NCBI RefSeq assembly: GCF_000313565.1 | Contig: NZ_HE578924.1 | Span: forward strand, 338,856-402,855 | Length of the DNA: 64,000 nt | DNA from: Dielma fastidiosa | Lineage (GTDB): Bacteria > Bacillota_I > Bacilli_A > Erysipelotrichales > Erysipelotrichaceae | Direction: 5' to 3' | Shown: positions 17,279 to 29,281 of the stretch, piece after piece | How positions within the stretch are numbered: position 1 is the first letter of the stretch | Layout: each line of letters starts with the position of its first letter | Notes under the pieces: generated by a model | The model's database searches: none | The model's input: the letters and a program-made list of their open reading frames with translations, nothing else | What the model was told of the DNA's origin: nothing | Made by a program: the position numbers and the translations under genes

Positions 17279-19442
17279 GGCTAATTTCCTTCCAGCTAAT
17301 TTCACCTGGCTCTAAAGTCAGTTCAACGCTGTTTCCTTCCCCATCGTAAACCTTTGTTTTCTGATACTCATTCGTATTATTCAGAATTGCATATTTATTG
17401 ATGGATGGATAAACATGCACTTCACAGAATAGATTATCGGCATACCATTTTTTAAAATCAGCTTCCTTATTCGCTGCATAATACATAGAACGCATCAACA
17501 GACGAGTATTTTGCTGACTGTACGGCAGACCGGCAATATAAACACAGCGGCCTTTTCCATAACTATGCGCAGCTAAATTTACTTCATCCTTCGATTGAAC
17601 GATAATCTCTGTGTTTTCACTCAACGCGTAGATATTTTTCATCCCTTCCCCGAAATCAAATTCATCTACAATATCTTCAGTAATGAAATGCGACTTCACA
17701 ACATCCTTAAAATATTTATCTGTATGCAGTGTGAAACCAAGCTCCTTGTCAACGCCTAACGCATCAGCAAGCTGGAAGAAATGACCGCCCTTCTCATAAG
17801 CCGCAGGTTCACCGATACCGACAAAACCACCGCCGTTATAGATCCATTCACGCACCATGGATACCAGCTTACTGTCATCCCAGACACTGCCGCCTGAGAA
17901 TGCCGTTTCCGCATCACCCGCGTTGATGATAACATCAATGTCAGAAGGAATGCCATGTTCCATTATATCAGAGAAGCTGATAAACTGCACATCTACACTG
18001 GCGCCGCTTAAGCTTTCCAGCATTCCATTATAGGAATAAATCTGTTTGCAATATAAGCCATGCGCTACCATATATGGATGCCAGCTCCTCAATGCTCCCC
18101 AGCTGTTAAGGATAGCTACCTTCAAGCCGCAATAAGGTGTGACGCCTTGAATTGTATCATAAATCGTTCTGAATTCATCGCAGACCTTTTCAATATAATC
18201 TACGAATTTAGGAAACTTATAGGCCAGACTCAGATAACCGCCATACCCAATACGGTCAACCGGCTTACGCATGATCGCCCTTCTGGCATTCAGCCAATTG
18301 CGGATACCCTCCAATGTAGGATCATTGCCTTCATAGAATGTATCCGGAAAGAAATACGGTAAGAATCTGCCCTCATGTACCTTCACCCCAGGTATATCAG
18401 AAATTAATCGTAAGGTTGCACCATCTCCGACACTGCCAACCACTGCATCAAGACCGATCTGTGGAAAATACTTACCATACGGTTCGGTCCCAATCCAGTT
18501 ATCGCCTAAAAACATCATGGCTTCTTTACCAGCTTCATGAACCAGATCGACCAATTCTTTCGCACGATCCTTCACAAAACGCTGCTGGAAGTCAATATAA
18601 TCAAGATATTGCTTGCTTGGTACACAGAAGGTCGAGTTGTAATAACCGTTCTTAACGAAATCCTCAGCCTTTAAACGATACCCATATTCTTCTTCAAATG
18701 CCAGAATCGCTTCTGTGGAAACACTGGCGCCATAGCCGCACCAATCAACAAATTTCTCTTTAGCCAGATTATTGAAAATCAATGTGAAATGATAGAAGAA
18801 AGTAGTAAAACGTACCACATCCGTATTCGGATTATCTTTCAGCCACTGCTTCAAATAATCTTTGACATATTCACGTGATGCCTGTTTCCTTACATCAAAT
18901 GGAATCTCATGCGGCTTATCACCCCAATCATTCGTGATATGGTTATACATCTGCGTTGGGTCCCAAATCAGATAAGCTAAAAATGATACTGTATATTCAT
19001 GAAATGGTTTACAATTTTCAACAATTACCGTATCTGTACATTGATCAACATACCATGCATCTGTGCTGATTAATTGATTCTCAGTACGGTCATAAACTTC
19101 CCACCATAATTTTGGATCATGATCATAATCCGCTTTGACTTGCTGATCAAAATAATCTTTTAAAAATTCAATCTTCACAGTTGCTTCTGTTGCCAGTGTA
19201 TAACTGCTCATTAAGAATGCCTGCTGACATTCATCCATATGTTTTTGTGCAAAGTCATTATGTCCGCGAGCTACAAAATATGTTGTATAGATTTTCGCGT
19301 CCAGTTCTTTTACATCATCACTTAATTTTGTACCGTCACTGTCACGAATTGCATCTGCCCCCCAGCGTTCAAGCAATTCTTTTGTCTGCGATAAAAAGTT
19401 ACTTTCGCTTGGCAGCGTAACTCTGCCTTTTGATTTTGCCAT
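17271..19442 (-). CDS. lnpA: GH112 1,3-beta-galactosyl-N-acetylhexosamine phosphorylase
   Basis: Cytoplasmic phosphorylase of 723 residues that splits galacto-N-biose or lacto-N-biose with phosphate into galactose-1-phosphate and GalNAc or GlcNAc. The N-terminus GRVTLPSESNF and LLERWGADAIRDSDGT are typical of GH112. Asp314 in MMFLGDNWIGTEPYGKYF aligns with the catalytic acid (Asp313) of the Bifidobacterium enzyme. No signal peptide, so the disaccharide must be imported, and the ABC genes directly upstream fit. Galactosyl-rhamnose phosphorylases share the family; the mucin-type context (sulfatase, importer) favours the hexosamine substrate. No kinase or galT/galE is seen nearby. Confidence 0.92.
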   Translation of the reverse strand: MAKSKGRVTLPSESNFLSQTKELLERWGADAIRDSDGTKLSDDVKELDAKIYTTYFVARGHNDFAQKHMDECQQAFLMSSYTLATEATVKIEFLKDYFDQQVKADYDHDPKLWWEVYDRTENQLISTDAWYVDQCTDTVIVENCKPFHEYTVSFLAYLIWDPTQMYNHITNDWGDKPHEIPFDVRKQASREYVKDYLKQWLKDNPNTDVVRFTTFFYHFTLIFNNLAKEKFVDWCGYGASVSTEAILAFEEEYGYRLKAEDFVKNGYYNSTFCVPSKQYLDYIDFQQRFVKDRAKELVDLVHEAGKEAMMFLGDNWIGTEPYGKYFPQIGLDAVVGSVGDGATLRLISDIPGVKVHEGRFLPYFFPDTFYEGNDPTLEGIRNWLNARRAIMRKPVDRIGYGGYLSLAYKFPKFVDYIEKVCDEFRTIYDTIQGVTPYCGLKVAILNSWGALRSWHPYMVAHGLYCKQIYSYNGMLESLSGASVDVQFISFSDIMEHGIPSDIDVIINAGDAETAFSGGSVWDDSKLVSMVREWIYNGGGFVGIGEPAAYEKGGHFFQLADALGVDKELGFTLHTDKYFKDVVKSHFITEDIVDEFDFGEGMKNIYALSENTEIIVQSKDEVNLAAHSYGKGRCVYIAGLPYSQQNTRLLMRSMYYAANKEADFKKWYADNLFCEVHVYPSINKYAILNNTNEYQKTKVYDGEGNSVELTLEPGEISWKEISHE

Positions 19443-19454
19443 TTGTGTGTCTCC

Positions 19455-20339
19455 TTAATCTTTTAAGCCGCCAAGGCTCATACCTTGAGTCAGTTTCTTC
19501 TGCACCATAATGTATAAGATCAGCGTTGGCAGCATTACAATAACCAAGCCTGCATACATCTGTCCAAAATTAGTCGCTGTTTTCTGTACAGCCATCAGAT
19601 TTTCCAAACCTACCGGCAATGTTTTCGGGCCGCTTGGCATTAATGTCAAAGCGATGATATATTCATTCCAGAAGGATAGAAAGTTAAATAATATGACCGT
19701 AATGATACTAGGTCTTGCCATTGGTATCATAATATCCGTCATCGTTTTAAAATATCCGCAGCCATCAATAAATGCCGCTTCCTCATAGGCTTTCGGCAAT
19801 GTCTTGAAATAACCGCTCAGTAAATAAATCGTAAACGGCAGATGGGTAGCCGCATAAACAAGCGCTAAAATAAAACGATTGTTTAAGAAAAAGCCAGTTC
19901 CGATTATACCCTTTAAAAATTTATCAGCATCTAAAAGCATTAGGAAAATCGGTACAACAATGTAGTTTACATTGATAAACAAACCCGCCATAAACGCTGT
20001 ATTCAAGAACTTTCGGCCTTTAAAATTAAAACGCGCGAGAACATAAGCCGCCGGCAGCGCTACTACCAGCATGATAATTAAAGCAATTCCGGTAACTATT
20101 ACCGAGTTAATGAAATATTCACCCATTTTTGCCTTTTGGAAAGCATCGATGAAATTCTGGAAATAGAAGCTTGCCGGCAATGTCCATGGATTGCCATAAA
20201 ATTCAGCATTGGTTTTGATTGAAGCTAGGAAAACCCAGCCAACCGGTACCAGAATAACTACTGCCAGCGTAATCAATGCCACATAGATAAAGGCTTTATA
20301 TAAGGTATCAAGACCTATTGATTTTTTCTTTTTGTTCAT
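19455..20339 (-). CDS. Sugar ABC transporter permease (MalG/UgpE type)
   Basis: Inner-membrane permease of 294 residues with about six membrane helices. The EAA loop that docks the ATPase reads EEAAFIDGCGYFKTMTDIMIPMA. It lies 9 bases downstream of its partner permease and 12 upstream of the GH112 gene, clearly in one operon. Predicted to import galacto-N-biose or lacto-N-biose. Confidence 0.93.
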   Translation of the reverse strand: MNKKKKSIGLDTLYKAFIYVALITLAVVILVPVGWVFLASIKTNAEFYGNPWTLPASFYFQNFIDAFQKAKMGEYFINSVIVTGIALIIMLVVALPAAYVLARFNFKGRKFLNTAFMAGLFINVNYIVVPIFLMLLDADKFLKGIIGTGFFLNNRFILALVYAATHLPFTIYLLSGYFKTLPKAYEEAAFIDGCGYFKTMTDIMIPMARPSIITVILFNFLSFWNEYIIALTLMPSGPKTLPVGLENLMAVQKTATNFGQMYAGLVIVMLPTLILYIMVQKKLTQGMSLGGLKD

Positions 20340-20348
20340 GACACCCTC

Positions 20349-21239
20349 CTAAAATTCCAGAACATCGCGTTCGGTGACTTTATTGACAATACCTGACAGG
20401 ATAAATGAGAAGATAAAGACGATAACACCGATAGCCATACCATAACCATAGCTTGAATTTGTATAAGCCTGATTGTACATATAGCTCAGGAATACTTCCG
20501 TCGCACCGTTTGGCCCGCCGCCGGTCATAATCTTAACAAACAGGAAGCTCAGGTTAATTGTTGAAATAATAAAGAATGTCAGTGTCGTACGAATGTTATC
20601 CCATACTAATGGCAGTGTAACCAAGAAGAACTGTTTCATTCTGCCAGCCCCTTCAAGACTTGCCGCCTCATATAGATTCTCAGGAATACTGCTCATACTG
20701 GCCATATACATTACCATATAGTAACCGATTGCCTGCCATACTAAAGCTGCCGCCAGTGAATAAAGGGCAATGTTGCTGTTTCCCATCCACATCTGTTTCA
20801 AGCCCGGCAGACTCAGCATATCAAACAAAGAATTCAGCAAGCCAGTCGTTGGGTTATAGATAGCACCGAAGATAGCCGCAATAACAACAACACTCAGGAT
20901 ATTTGGAATATAGAATACAATTCTGAAGAAATTCTGTCCCTTGATTTTTTCACGGGATAAAATTGAAGCGAAAATAATTGCGAAGAATAAAGTGATAATT
21001 GTAACTACGACAACCAGCAGAATCGTGTTCTGCATGGCGCGCAGGAAGTTAGTATCGTTAAATAGCTTCTGAAAGTTCTCAAAGCCTATAAATTTTTTAT
21101 TATTAGACAAACCGCCCCATTTGAATAACGACATGTAGAATACATTAATTGTCGGTATAATCATGAAGATTGTCACTAAGATAATCGCAGGAGTCAGACA
21201 GCCGATGATAAACCGTCTTTTTGCTCTTCTTTTGTTCAT
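20349..21239 (-). CDS. Sugar ABC transporter permease (MalF/UgpA type)
   Basis: Permease of 296 residues with six membrane helices and the EAA loop YEAASLEGAGRMKQFFLVTL. The N-terminus is basic (MNKRRAKRR), as expected on the cytoplasmic side. It forms the heterodimeric channel with the following permease gene and is separated from the binding-protein gene by a strong stem-loop. Confidence 0.93.
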   Translation of the reverse strand: MNKRRAKRRFIIGCLTPAIILVTIFMIIPTINVFYMSLFKWGGLSNNKKFIGFENFQKLFNDTNFLRAMQNTILLVVVVTIITLFFAIIFASILSREKIKGQNFFRIVFYIPNILSVVVIAAIFGAIYNPTTGLLNSLFDMLSLPGLKQMWMGNSNIALYSLAAALVWQAIGYYMVMYMASMSSIPENLYEAASLEGAGRMKQFFLVTLPLVWDNIRTTLTFFIISTINLSFLFVKIMTGGGPNGATEVFLSYMYNQAYTNSSYGYGMAIGVIVFIFSFILSGIVNKVTERDVLEF

Positions 21240-21263
21240 GGTTCTCCTCCTTATTTAAAGAAT

Positions 21264-21290
21264 AACGGTGAGTGACATTCACCCACCGTT
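21264..21290 (-). promoter_or_regulatory. Stem-loop after the binding-protein gene
   Basis: Twelve-bp stem with one G-U pair and a 3-base loop, but no long T run on the minus strand. Such stems commonly stabilise the binding-protein part of an ABC mRNA so that it is made in excess over the permeases. Confidence 0.6.
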
Positions 21291-21309
21291 TTTGAATCCT
21301 TAATCCGAT

Positions 21310-22665
21310 TTATTTCAATGCAGCGTGGAATTTAACAAAAGCATCAGTTAATTGCGTTTGCCATTCGTCAACTGTAGTTGTACCTTCTAAGATCGTATCG
21401 ATCGGACCAAATACTACAGGTTTTAATTCTAAGCCTTCGATTGAATCGGTAGCTGCGAAACCACCTAATGCAGGGAATGTATTCGGTGTTTCATAAATAC
21501 TGTAAATCAGTTTGTTATCGCCATCTAATTTCTCTACGATACCCTTAACTGGTTGAACAACGATCGAAGGAGCGCCTTCTTCTGTCTTATTGTTCAGCAT
21601 GATTTCGATAGCTTCATCAGAATACATGAATTTAATGAATTCTTTTGCTAATTCAGGATTAGCTGCTTCCTTTGGAACATACATTTGTTCAAAGAATGTG
21701 TAAGAATAACGAGCGCCGCCTTTTTCAAATGCAGGCATTGGCATAAAGCCCCATTCAAATCCCTCTGCGCGCGGTGCATCACCCATTTCACCGATGATCC
21801 AGTTGCCGTTAGGCATAAATAATACAGTGTTGTCTAATACAGCCTGCTGATTCATCTTGAAGTTACCGCTGTTTGCGTTAGCACTTGCTTCAGGAGCTGT
21901 ATATTCAGAAACTAATTTACCAATTGTATCTAATACTAATTTTCCTGGTTCAGAAGTCCAAGTTTCAGGATCATAATTTAAAGCCTTGCCATAGAATTCA
22001 TCGCCGCCTGCTTGATTCAGCAGCGCGTATAATACTGAGTCAAAATAGCCTTTAACTGGATATGTGAATAATGAAACACCGTTGTTTTCACTCTTCAGCT
22101 GATCGCCAAGTGCCCACATGTCATCCCATGTTTCAGGCAGGGCATAACCGCCTTCACCAAATAATGCCTTATTGTACCAAAGACCGCAAGGGCTGTAGAA
22201 CATTGGTGCTAAGTAAGTTTTTCCATCGCCGTAAGGAGCAGTGATAGCATTGTCAGCAAAACCATCTGCTAACTTATCTTTAATTGCTGGATCTGCAAAT
22301 ACATCAGAAATATCAAGCAGCGCGTCTTCTTTAATTAATGTTTCTGTAAAGCCGCTTGGCTGACCAATATTGTATTGAATTACATCTGGATAGTCACCAG
22401 CCTGTAATTGTGGACGTAATTCTTCATCAAGTTTAGGACTTGTAACTAATTCAACTGTAACACCTTCATGTGTTTCTTCGAATTTACGTGCAAGTGGTTC
22501 CCAAACTTCCCCATAACCACCTTTGAAAGCAGCTACCTTCAACACTTGATTTTCTGTCGGTTTGTCATCGCCGCCGTTGTCAACAGGCTGTTCCGCTGGT
22601 TTTGAACATGCAGCTAAGCTTGTTGCCATCAACAATGCACATGCCATTGCTAATATCTTTTTCAT
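21310..22665 (-). CDS. Extracellular sugar-binding lipoprotein of the GNB/LNB importer
   Basis: Type-1 solute-binding protein of 451 residues. The signal peptide ends in SLAAC with lipidated Cys20, followed by a flexible acidic linker. The body shows the family pattern RKFEETHEGVTVELV, WYNKALFGEGGYALPETWDDM and the C-terminal EFIKFMYSDEAIEIML. As first gene of the operon it should be expressed most. The ligand is inferred from the downstream GH112 gene. Confidence 0.93.
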   Translation of the reverse strand: MKKILAMACALLMATSLAACSKPAEQPVDNGGDDKPTENQVLKVAAFKGGYGEVWEPLARKFEETHEGVTVELVTSPKLDEELRPQLQAGDYPDVIQYNIGQPSGFTETLIKEDALLDISDVFADPAIKDKLADGFADNAITAPYGDGKTYLAPMFYSPCGLWYNKALFGEGGYALPETWDDMWALGDQLKSENNGVSLFTYPVKGYFDSVLYALLNQAGGDEFYGKALNYDPETWTSEPGKLVLDTIGKLVSEYTAPEASANANSGNFKMNQQAVLDNTVLFMPNGNWIIGEMGDAPRAEGFEWGFMPMPAFEKGGARYSYTFFEQMYVPKEAANPELAKEFIKFMYSDEAIEIMLNNKTEEGAPSIVVQPVKGIVEKLDGDNKLIYSIYETPNTFPALGGFAATDSIEGLELKPVVFGPIDTILEGTTTVDEWQTQLTDAFVKFHAALK

Positions 22666-22697
22666 AACTATTGCCTCCTAAGTTATTTCTTGATTTC

Positions 22698-22726
22698 AGT
22701 ATACCTTGATGAAAGCGCTTTTTCTA
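22698..22726 (-). promoter_or_regulatory. Promoter with internal cre site for the GNB operon
   Basis: On the minus strand TAGAAA (22721-22726) and TATACT (22698-22703) are 17 bases apart. Lying across the -35 and spacer is TGAAAGCGCTTTTT (22710-22723 on the plus strand), a close match to the CcpA operator. Bound CcpA here would block RNA polymerase, giving glucose repression. Confidence 0.7.
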
Positions 22727-22910
22727 TACAAATCTTGGTCGCATTTTTAACTATATTGCTAACGTTTAATTTTTTCAATATTTATTAAAAAACTGCAATT
22801 TTTATACAAATATTCCCATTTTTATGCCATTTGAAGCCCTTTTTCTATTGATTTTGAGCAAAATAACTAAAAAACAATTGAAGATATAAGAAGTTTGGCG
22901 CTAAACAAAG

Positions 22911-22919
22911 TGCTATAAT
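22911..22919 (+). promoter_or_regulatory. Extended -10 promoter of the sulfatase gene
   Basis: TGCTATAAT is a perfect extended -10 about 20 bases before the sulfatase ribosome site; no good -35 is visible, so an activator may help. Confidence 0.55.
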
Positions 22920-22940
22920 GATACCATAAGAGGTACAAGT

Positions 22941-24380
22941 ATGCAAAAACCAAATATCTTACTGATCATGTGTGATCAATACCGCGGTGACGCGCTGTCA
23001 TGTCAGCAGCATCCCGATGTAAAAACACCGAATTTAGATACCCTGGCTGCACAGGGTGTCTGTTTTGACCATGCCTATTCCGCATGCCCCAGCTGCATTC
23101 CTGCCCGTGCCGCATTATTAACCGGACGTTCTCAGAAAAAACATGGCCGGGTTGGCTATGAAGATGGTATTGACTGGGATTATCAGCATTATATGGCTGA
23201 GGAATTCAGTAATGCCGGTTATCAAACCCAATGCATCGGCAAAATGCACGTACACCCGCCGCGCTTATTATGCGGGTTTCAGGGCCTTCAGCTGCATGAC
23301 GGTTATCTGGGACATTATCGTTCACAGAAGATACCGCATTGGATGCACCAGGAAGTCAGCGATGATTATCTTTATGATTTAAAAAACGCGATGGGACAGG
23401 ACGCCGATATCACATCAACCGGGGTAGAATGCAATTCATGGGTTACGCATCCATGGATCTACCCTGAACACCTGCATCCGACAAATTGGGTCAGTGATAA
23501 ATCCATTCGTTTTTTAAAAACCCGTGACCGAACGAAGCCCTTCTTCTTAATGGCTTCCTATGTCCGCCCGCATCAGCCTTTTGATGCCCCCCAGTCTTAT
23601 TATGATTTATACAAAGATAAAGCGCTGCGCCCGCCTTTTGAAGATGATTGGTCAGATCCAACGCTGACGGAAACATATGGACGCATTAAAGACTCAATTT
23701 ATGGCTGCTCAGACGAACAGCTGCGTCATGATGCCATGGCTGGCTATTATGCGAGCATTACGCATATTGACCATCAATTAGGACGTATTATACAGAGTCT
23801 GATTGAAGATGGCAGCTATGAAGATACAATTATTCTCTTTCTCTCTGACCATGGTGAAATGCTGTTTGATCATCACTGCTGGCGCAAAGTCTACCCATAT
23901 CAGGGCAGTATTCATATCCCATTGATCTTCCGGATCGGAAAGCATATCGCGGATATTAAACCGCATCATGCCGATACGATTGCTGAATTGCGTGATATCA
24001 TGCCGACCCTGCTTGATTATGCCAAACTGAATTGTCCGGACACCGTTGACGGCAAATCCTTACAGCCCGCCATAACCGCCAATACATCTATCCGCTCATG
24101 GCTGCATGGCGAACATTCCTTTCATTCCGGTTTAAGCAATCATTACATTGTCACCAATAAAGATAAATTCATTTGGTATTCAGAAACCGGACAGGAACAA
24201 TATTTTGATCTTATCAATGATCCTCATGAATCCCACAATGCCATTCATGATACACAATACCAGGATCGGATTCATGAGCTGCGTAAGCTGCTGATCGATG
24301 AGCTTGCTGACCGTGAAGAGGGGTATAGTGATGGTTTTAAGTTAATTTCTGGCCGTCCATCAAAAAATATGCTGTTCTAG
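22941..24380 (+). CDS. Sulfatase (Cys-type, cytoplasmic)
   Basis: Sulfate-ester hydrolase of 479 residues. The active-site signature CxPxR reads C52-IPAR followed by AALLTGR, so Cys52 must be converted to formylglycine; in anaerobes this needs a radical-SAM maturase, not seen in the window. Metal-binding ILLIMCDQYR and FLSDHGEML are present. There is no signal peptide: the protein begins MQKPNILLIM. It is divergent from the GNB importer operon and followed by an AraC regulator, suggesting removal of sulfate from imported mucin-type sugars. Close relatives include choline-sulfatase-like enzymes, so the substrate is open. Confidence 0.9.
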   Translation: MQKPNILLIMCDQYRGDALSCQQHPDVKTPNLDTLAAQGVCFDHAYSACPSCIPARAALLTGRSQKKHGRVGYEDGIDWDYQHYMAEEFSNAGYQTQCIGKMHVHPPRLLCGFQGLQLHDGYLGHYRSQKIPHWMHQEVSDDYLYDLKNAMGQDADITSTGVECNSWVTHPWIYPEHLHPTNWVSDKSIRFLKTRDRTKPFFLMASYVRPHQPFDAPQSYYDLYKDKALRPPFEDDWSDPTLTETYGRIKDSIYGCSDEQLRHDAMAGYYASITHIDHQLGRIIQSLIEDGSYEDTIILFLSDHGEMLFDHHCWRKVYPYQGSIHIPLIFRIGKHIADIKPHHADTIAELRDIMPTLLDYAKLNCPDTVDGKSLQPAITANTSIRSWLHGEHSFHSGLSNHYIVTNKDKFIWYSETGQEQYFDLINDPHESHNAIHDTQYQDRIHELRKLLIDELADREEGYSDGFKLISGRPSKNMLF

Positions 24381-24431
24381 AAACTATACACTTCACCTTC
24401 TTTCGTTTATAATATAGAAAGGAGGAAATTT

Positions 24432-25283
24432 ATGGCCAATACACGTTATAAACTATCCGATACTGATCTGGATAAAATTAACTGCAAATTGCTCTATGTC
24501 ACGACGGCTCGTTATGACTCTGACTGGCATTCGACAATTCATTTCCATAATTTTACTGAGATATTCTATGTTGTGCGCGGTGATGGCAGTTTCATCGTCG
24601 AAGACAGTGAATTTGAGGTAAAAGCCGACGATATGATCATCGTTAATCCAAATGTTTCTCATACTGAAGTTTCCAGTGAACAATCGCCATTGGAATATAT
24701 CGCGCTGGGCATTGAAGGATTGCTCTTCTCACAGATCATTAAAAATGAAGATACGCATGCTGATTATTTTCTTCAGAATTATCAAGACTATAAGCATGAA
24801 GTTCTCTTTTATCTGAAAACATTGGTTGCGGAGGTAGAGAATAAGGAAGATCATTATGATCGCCTGTGTCAGGATCTGCTTGAAGTATGTATCATTAACA
24901 TGATCCGCCGTGCTAATAATACCTTCAGTATCGCTTCTACTAAAAAAATGAACAAGGAATGCTCCTATGTGAAGCAATACATTGATCTTCACTATCAAGA
25001 GAATATCACCCTTGATGAATTATCCCGTCTTACATATGTAAATAAGTATTATCTTGTTCATGCCTTTAAGAAGTATATCGGTTTATCCCCGATAAATTAT
25101 CTGATATCTAAGCGTGTAGAGGAAGCCAAGGTTTTACTTGAAACTACAAACTACTCGGTTTCACAGATTTCGGATATCGTTGGGTTCTCATCGCAGTCAT
25201 ACTTTTCACAAGTATTTAAGAAGACCATGGGTACAACGCCCTTTGAAATACGCAAGAAAAAGCGTGAAGAAAAGTCTCAATAA
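24432..25283 (+). CDS. AraC-family transcriptional regulator with cupin domain
   Basis: 283-residue regulator. The N-terminal cupin (residues ~30-100: FHNFTEIFYVVRGDG, VKADDMIIVNP) would sense a ligand, and the C-terminal ~100 residues carry two helix-turn-helix motifs (ITLDELSRLTYVNKYYLVHAFKK; SVSQISDIVGFSSQSYFSQVFKK). It follows the sulfatase by 51 bases with its own GGAGG site. A likely activator of the sulfatase and/or the divergent importer operon; inference from position. Confidence 0.92.
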   Translation: MANTRYKLSDTDLDKINCKLLYVTTARYDSDWHSTIHFHNFTEIFYVVRGDGSFIVEDSEFEVKADDMIIVNPNVSHTEVSSEQSPLEYIALGIEGLLFSQIIKNEDTHADYFLQNYQDYKHEVLFYLKTLVAEVENKEDHYDRLCQDLLEVCIINMIRRANNTFSIASTKKMNKECSYVKQYIDLHYQENITLDELSRLTYVNKYYLVHAFKKYIGLSPINYLISKRVEEAKVLLETTNYSVSQISDIVGFSSQSYFSQVFKKTMGTTPFEIRKKKREEKSQ

Positions 25284-25309
25284 AAAGCTAAGTTTCGTAC
25301 TTAGCTTTT
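25283..25309. terminator. Bidirectional terminator between araC-type and polymerase genes
   Basis: Eleven-bp perfect stem AAAAGCTAAGT / ACTTAGCTTTT with a 5-base loop and T runs on both strands, between convergent genes. Confidence 0.85.
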
Positions 25310-25310
25310 A

Positions 25311-26462
25311 TTATGCTTCATCAGTTTTTAAATTGACTGTCATCATTAACAAGGATAAATAAAGAAAGCTTGTCTGACTCCAAAAAATTGTCGCATCTAA
25401 CAAGCCATGAATCATGACAATGACCGTTAATGCCAATACTAAAGCTTTGCGGATATCACAAAGTTTGAACGCCTCTTTTAAACGATTCACAATAAATATG
25501 ATTAATGGCACAACGCCGAGGATACCAAAATTGATTAATGCGTCTAAGAATATATTGTGGGCGTGCTGGGTGGCAATGCCGTTAAATTGGGGATAAACCT
25601 GCATATAGGTCAATGGTCCATGTCCCAATAATGGATTCACTTTAAACTGCTGAACTGCTGTCTGCCAGATGCCGATGCGCACATCCATCGATGAATCAGA
25701 GCTTTCAAGACGCGGTAATAATTCAGGTTCCATGAGTACAAACAAACCTAAACAGATTTCAATCAGCAGCAATAGCGCTGCTGTTTTTCGCTTGCCTGCA
25801 AAGTAAAACAGAATGAGGATTGCCACTGCCAATGCCGGCCATGCGCTGCGGCAGCCAGTTAGATATAAACCGCTGAGATTGCATAAAATGATAAAGAAAT
25901 AGATTCCCTTATTCTCTGAAGTGATTAATTTAGCTAAAGCAATGATGATGAAAAACTCACACATCATCGCATAATAATTAGCGTTAAAAAAGACTGAATT
26001 GACCCGATATTTAGGCAGATCAGGAATAATTAAATCGGTAAACTGATAATTCAGCGATTCTGTAATATTCAAATATTCAAGCAGCGCATGAGCAAAGCAT
26101 ACAACACTCATCAGTAATATCAGCTTAATAAAGCGGTCATAAAAATGGGCGTCACAATGCCGGCGCAGATCACAGGCGGCAATCAATATCACCAGCATCA
26201 TAAAACTGCAGCCGATACCTAATAAATTGCCATAAACCAGCGCGCCGATAAAGCCGGCAAGGATAACCAGCAGACCTGCTTTCGCCTGCGGTGTTTCTTG
26301 CAGCAGCACTTTAAGCTCACCATTCATCATCAGCCCTAAGGTCAATGCCGCCAGCATCATTAAGCCAATATAAAAAGGCATAAACATTGATAACAGACAG
26401 GTTAGCAGCATCAGCTGATGCATTGTATAAGATTTGGCTTCTTTAATAATTAGGTTAATCAA
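25311..26462 (-). CDS. O-antigen ligase / polysaccharide polymerase family protein
   Basis: Polytopic membrane protein of 383 residues with ten or more helices and the Wzy_C-type loop GHGPLTYMQVYPQF...TQHAHNIFLDALINFG, typical of O-antigen ligases and polymerases. In a Gram-positive it would polymerise or attach a surface glycan. It stands alone, without a glycan cluster. The start appears to be TTG at 26462 behind AGGGGTGAG; ATG 26423 is an alternative. Function beyond the family is unknown. Confidence 0.8.
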   Translation of the reverse strand: MINLIIKEAKSYTMHQLMLLTCLLSMFMPFYIGLMMLAALTLGLMMNGELKVLLQETPQAKAGLLVILAGFIGALVYGNLLGIGCSFMMLVILIAACDLRRHCDAHFYDRFIKLILLMSVVCFAHALLEYLNITESLNYQFTDLIIPDLPKYRVNSVFFNANYYAMMCEFFIIIALAKLITSENKGIYFFIILCNLSGLYLTGCRSAWPALAVAILILFYFAGKRKTAALLLLIEICLGLFVLMEPELLPRLESSDSSMDVRIGIWQTAVQQFKVNPLLGHGPLTYMQVYPQFNGIATQHAHNIFLDALINFGILGVVPLIIFIVNRLKEAFKLCDIRKALVLALTVIVMIHGLLDATIFWSQTSFLYLSLLMMTVNLKTDEA

Positions 26463-26600
26463 AGACTCACCCCTTAGATGATTCTTATTATAGCACGTTT
26501 CAGTCAGTTCATTAGGAATGTCACAAAATTGAAAGAATTTCTTTGGCTGACTGTAATAAAAAGTTATAACCTTATACCTATTAAATATTGATTCATCGAG

Positions 26601-26627
26601 TTAAAGAAAAAAGAGCCGAAGCTCTTT
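26601..26627 (-). terminator. Terminator of the ATP synthase operon
   Basis: AAAGAGC / GCTCTTT with a stable TTCG loop on the minus strand, then TTTTTTC. It overlaps the atpC stop codon. Confidence 0.9.
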
Positions 26628-27021
26628 ATTTGAAATTGGCAACCCGAATCCGGTTCATTGCCCGATCTAAGGCAACCTGAGCGCGACGAATTGACGTATT
26701 AGCGTCTTTTCTTGCAAGCCGTTTTTCAGCTCTTTCCTTAGCGCGTTTTGCACGTTCAACATCAATTTCATCCTTGCCTTCAAAGGCATCGGCCAGAATC
26801 CGCACCTCGTTATCGTTAAGCTGCAGCAGACCGCCGGTGATGGCATAGACACGTTCTTCATGATTAATTGTCAGGATCATACTGCTGGTAGTAATCATTG
26901 CGACTAACGGCATATGGTTAGGCAGAATCGCACATTCCCCCGTTGTCGTTGTACAATGAATTTTCTCTGCTTCATAATTCCCATATAAACCATAAGGAGT
27001 TATGATTTTAACCTTCAGCAT
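26626..27021 (-). CDS. atpC: ATP synthase F1 subunit epsilon
   Basis: Rotor-stalk subunit that transmits rotation and inhibits ATP hydrolysis. The protein is 131 residues from ATG 27021, with the N-terminal beta domain (VKIITPYG, ILPNHMPLVAMI, AITGGLLQLNDNEVRILAD) and the two-helix C-terminus rich in Ala, Arg and Lys. The ATG follows GGTGA and begins one base after the atpD stop; the TTG at 27033 would place the start inside atpD and has no ribosome site. Last gene of the operon. Confidence 0.96.
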   Translation of the reverse strand: MLKVKIITPYGLYGNYEAEKIHCTTTTGECAILPNHMPLVAMITTSSMILTINHEERVYAITGGLLQLNDNEVRILADAFEGKDEIDVERAKRAKERAEKRLARKDANTSIRRAQVALDRAMNRIRVANFK

Positions 27022-27022
27022 C

Positions 27023-29277
<2,255 letters not shown>

Positions 29278-29281
29278 AAGC

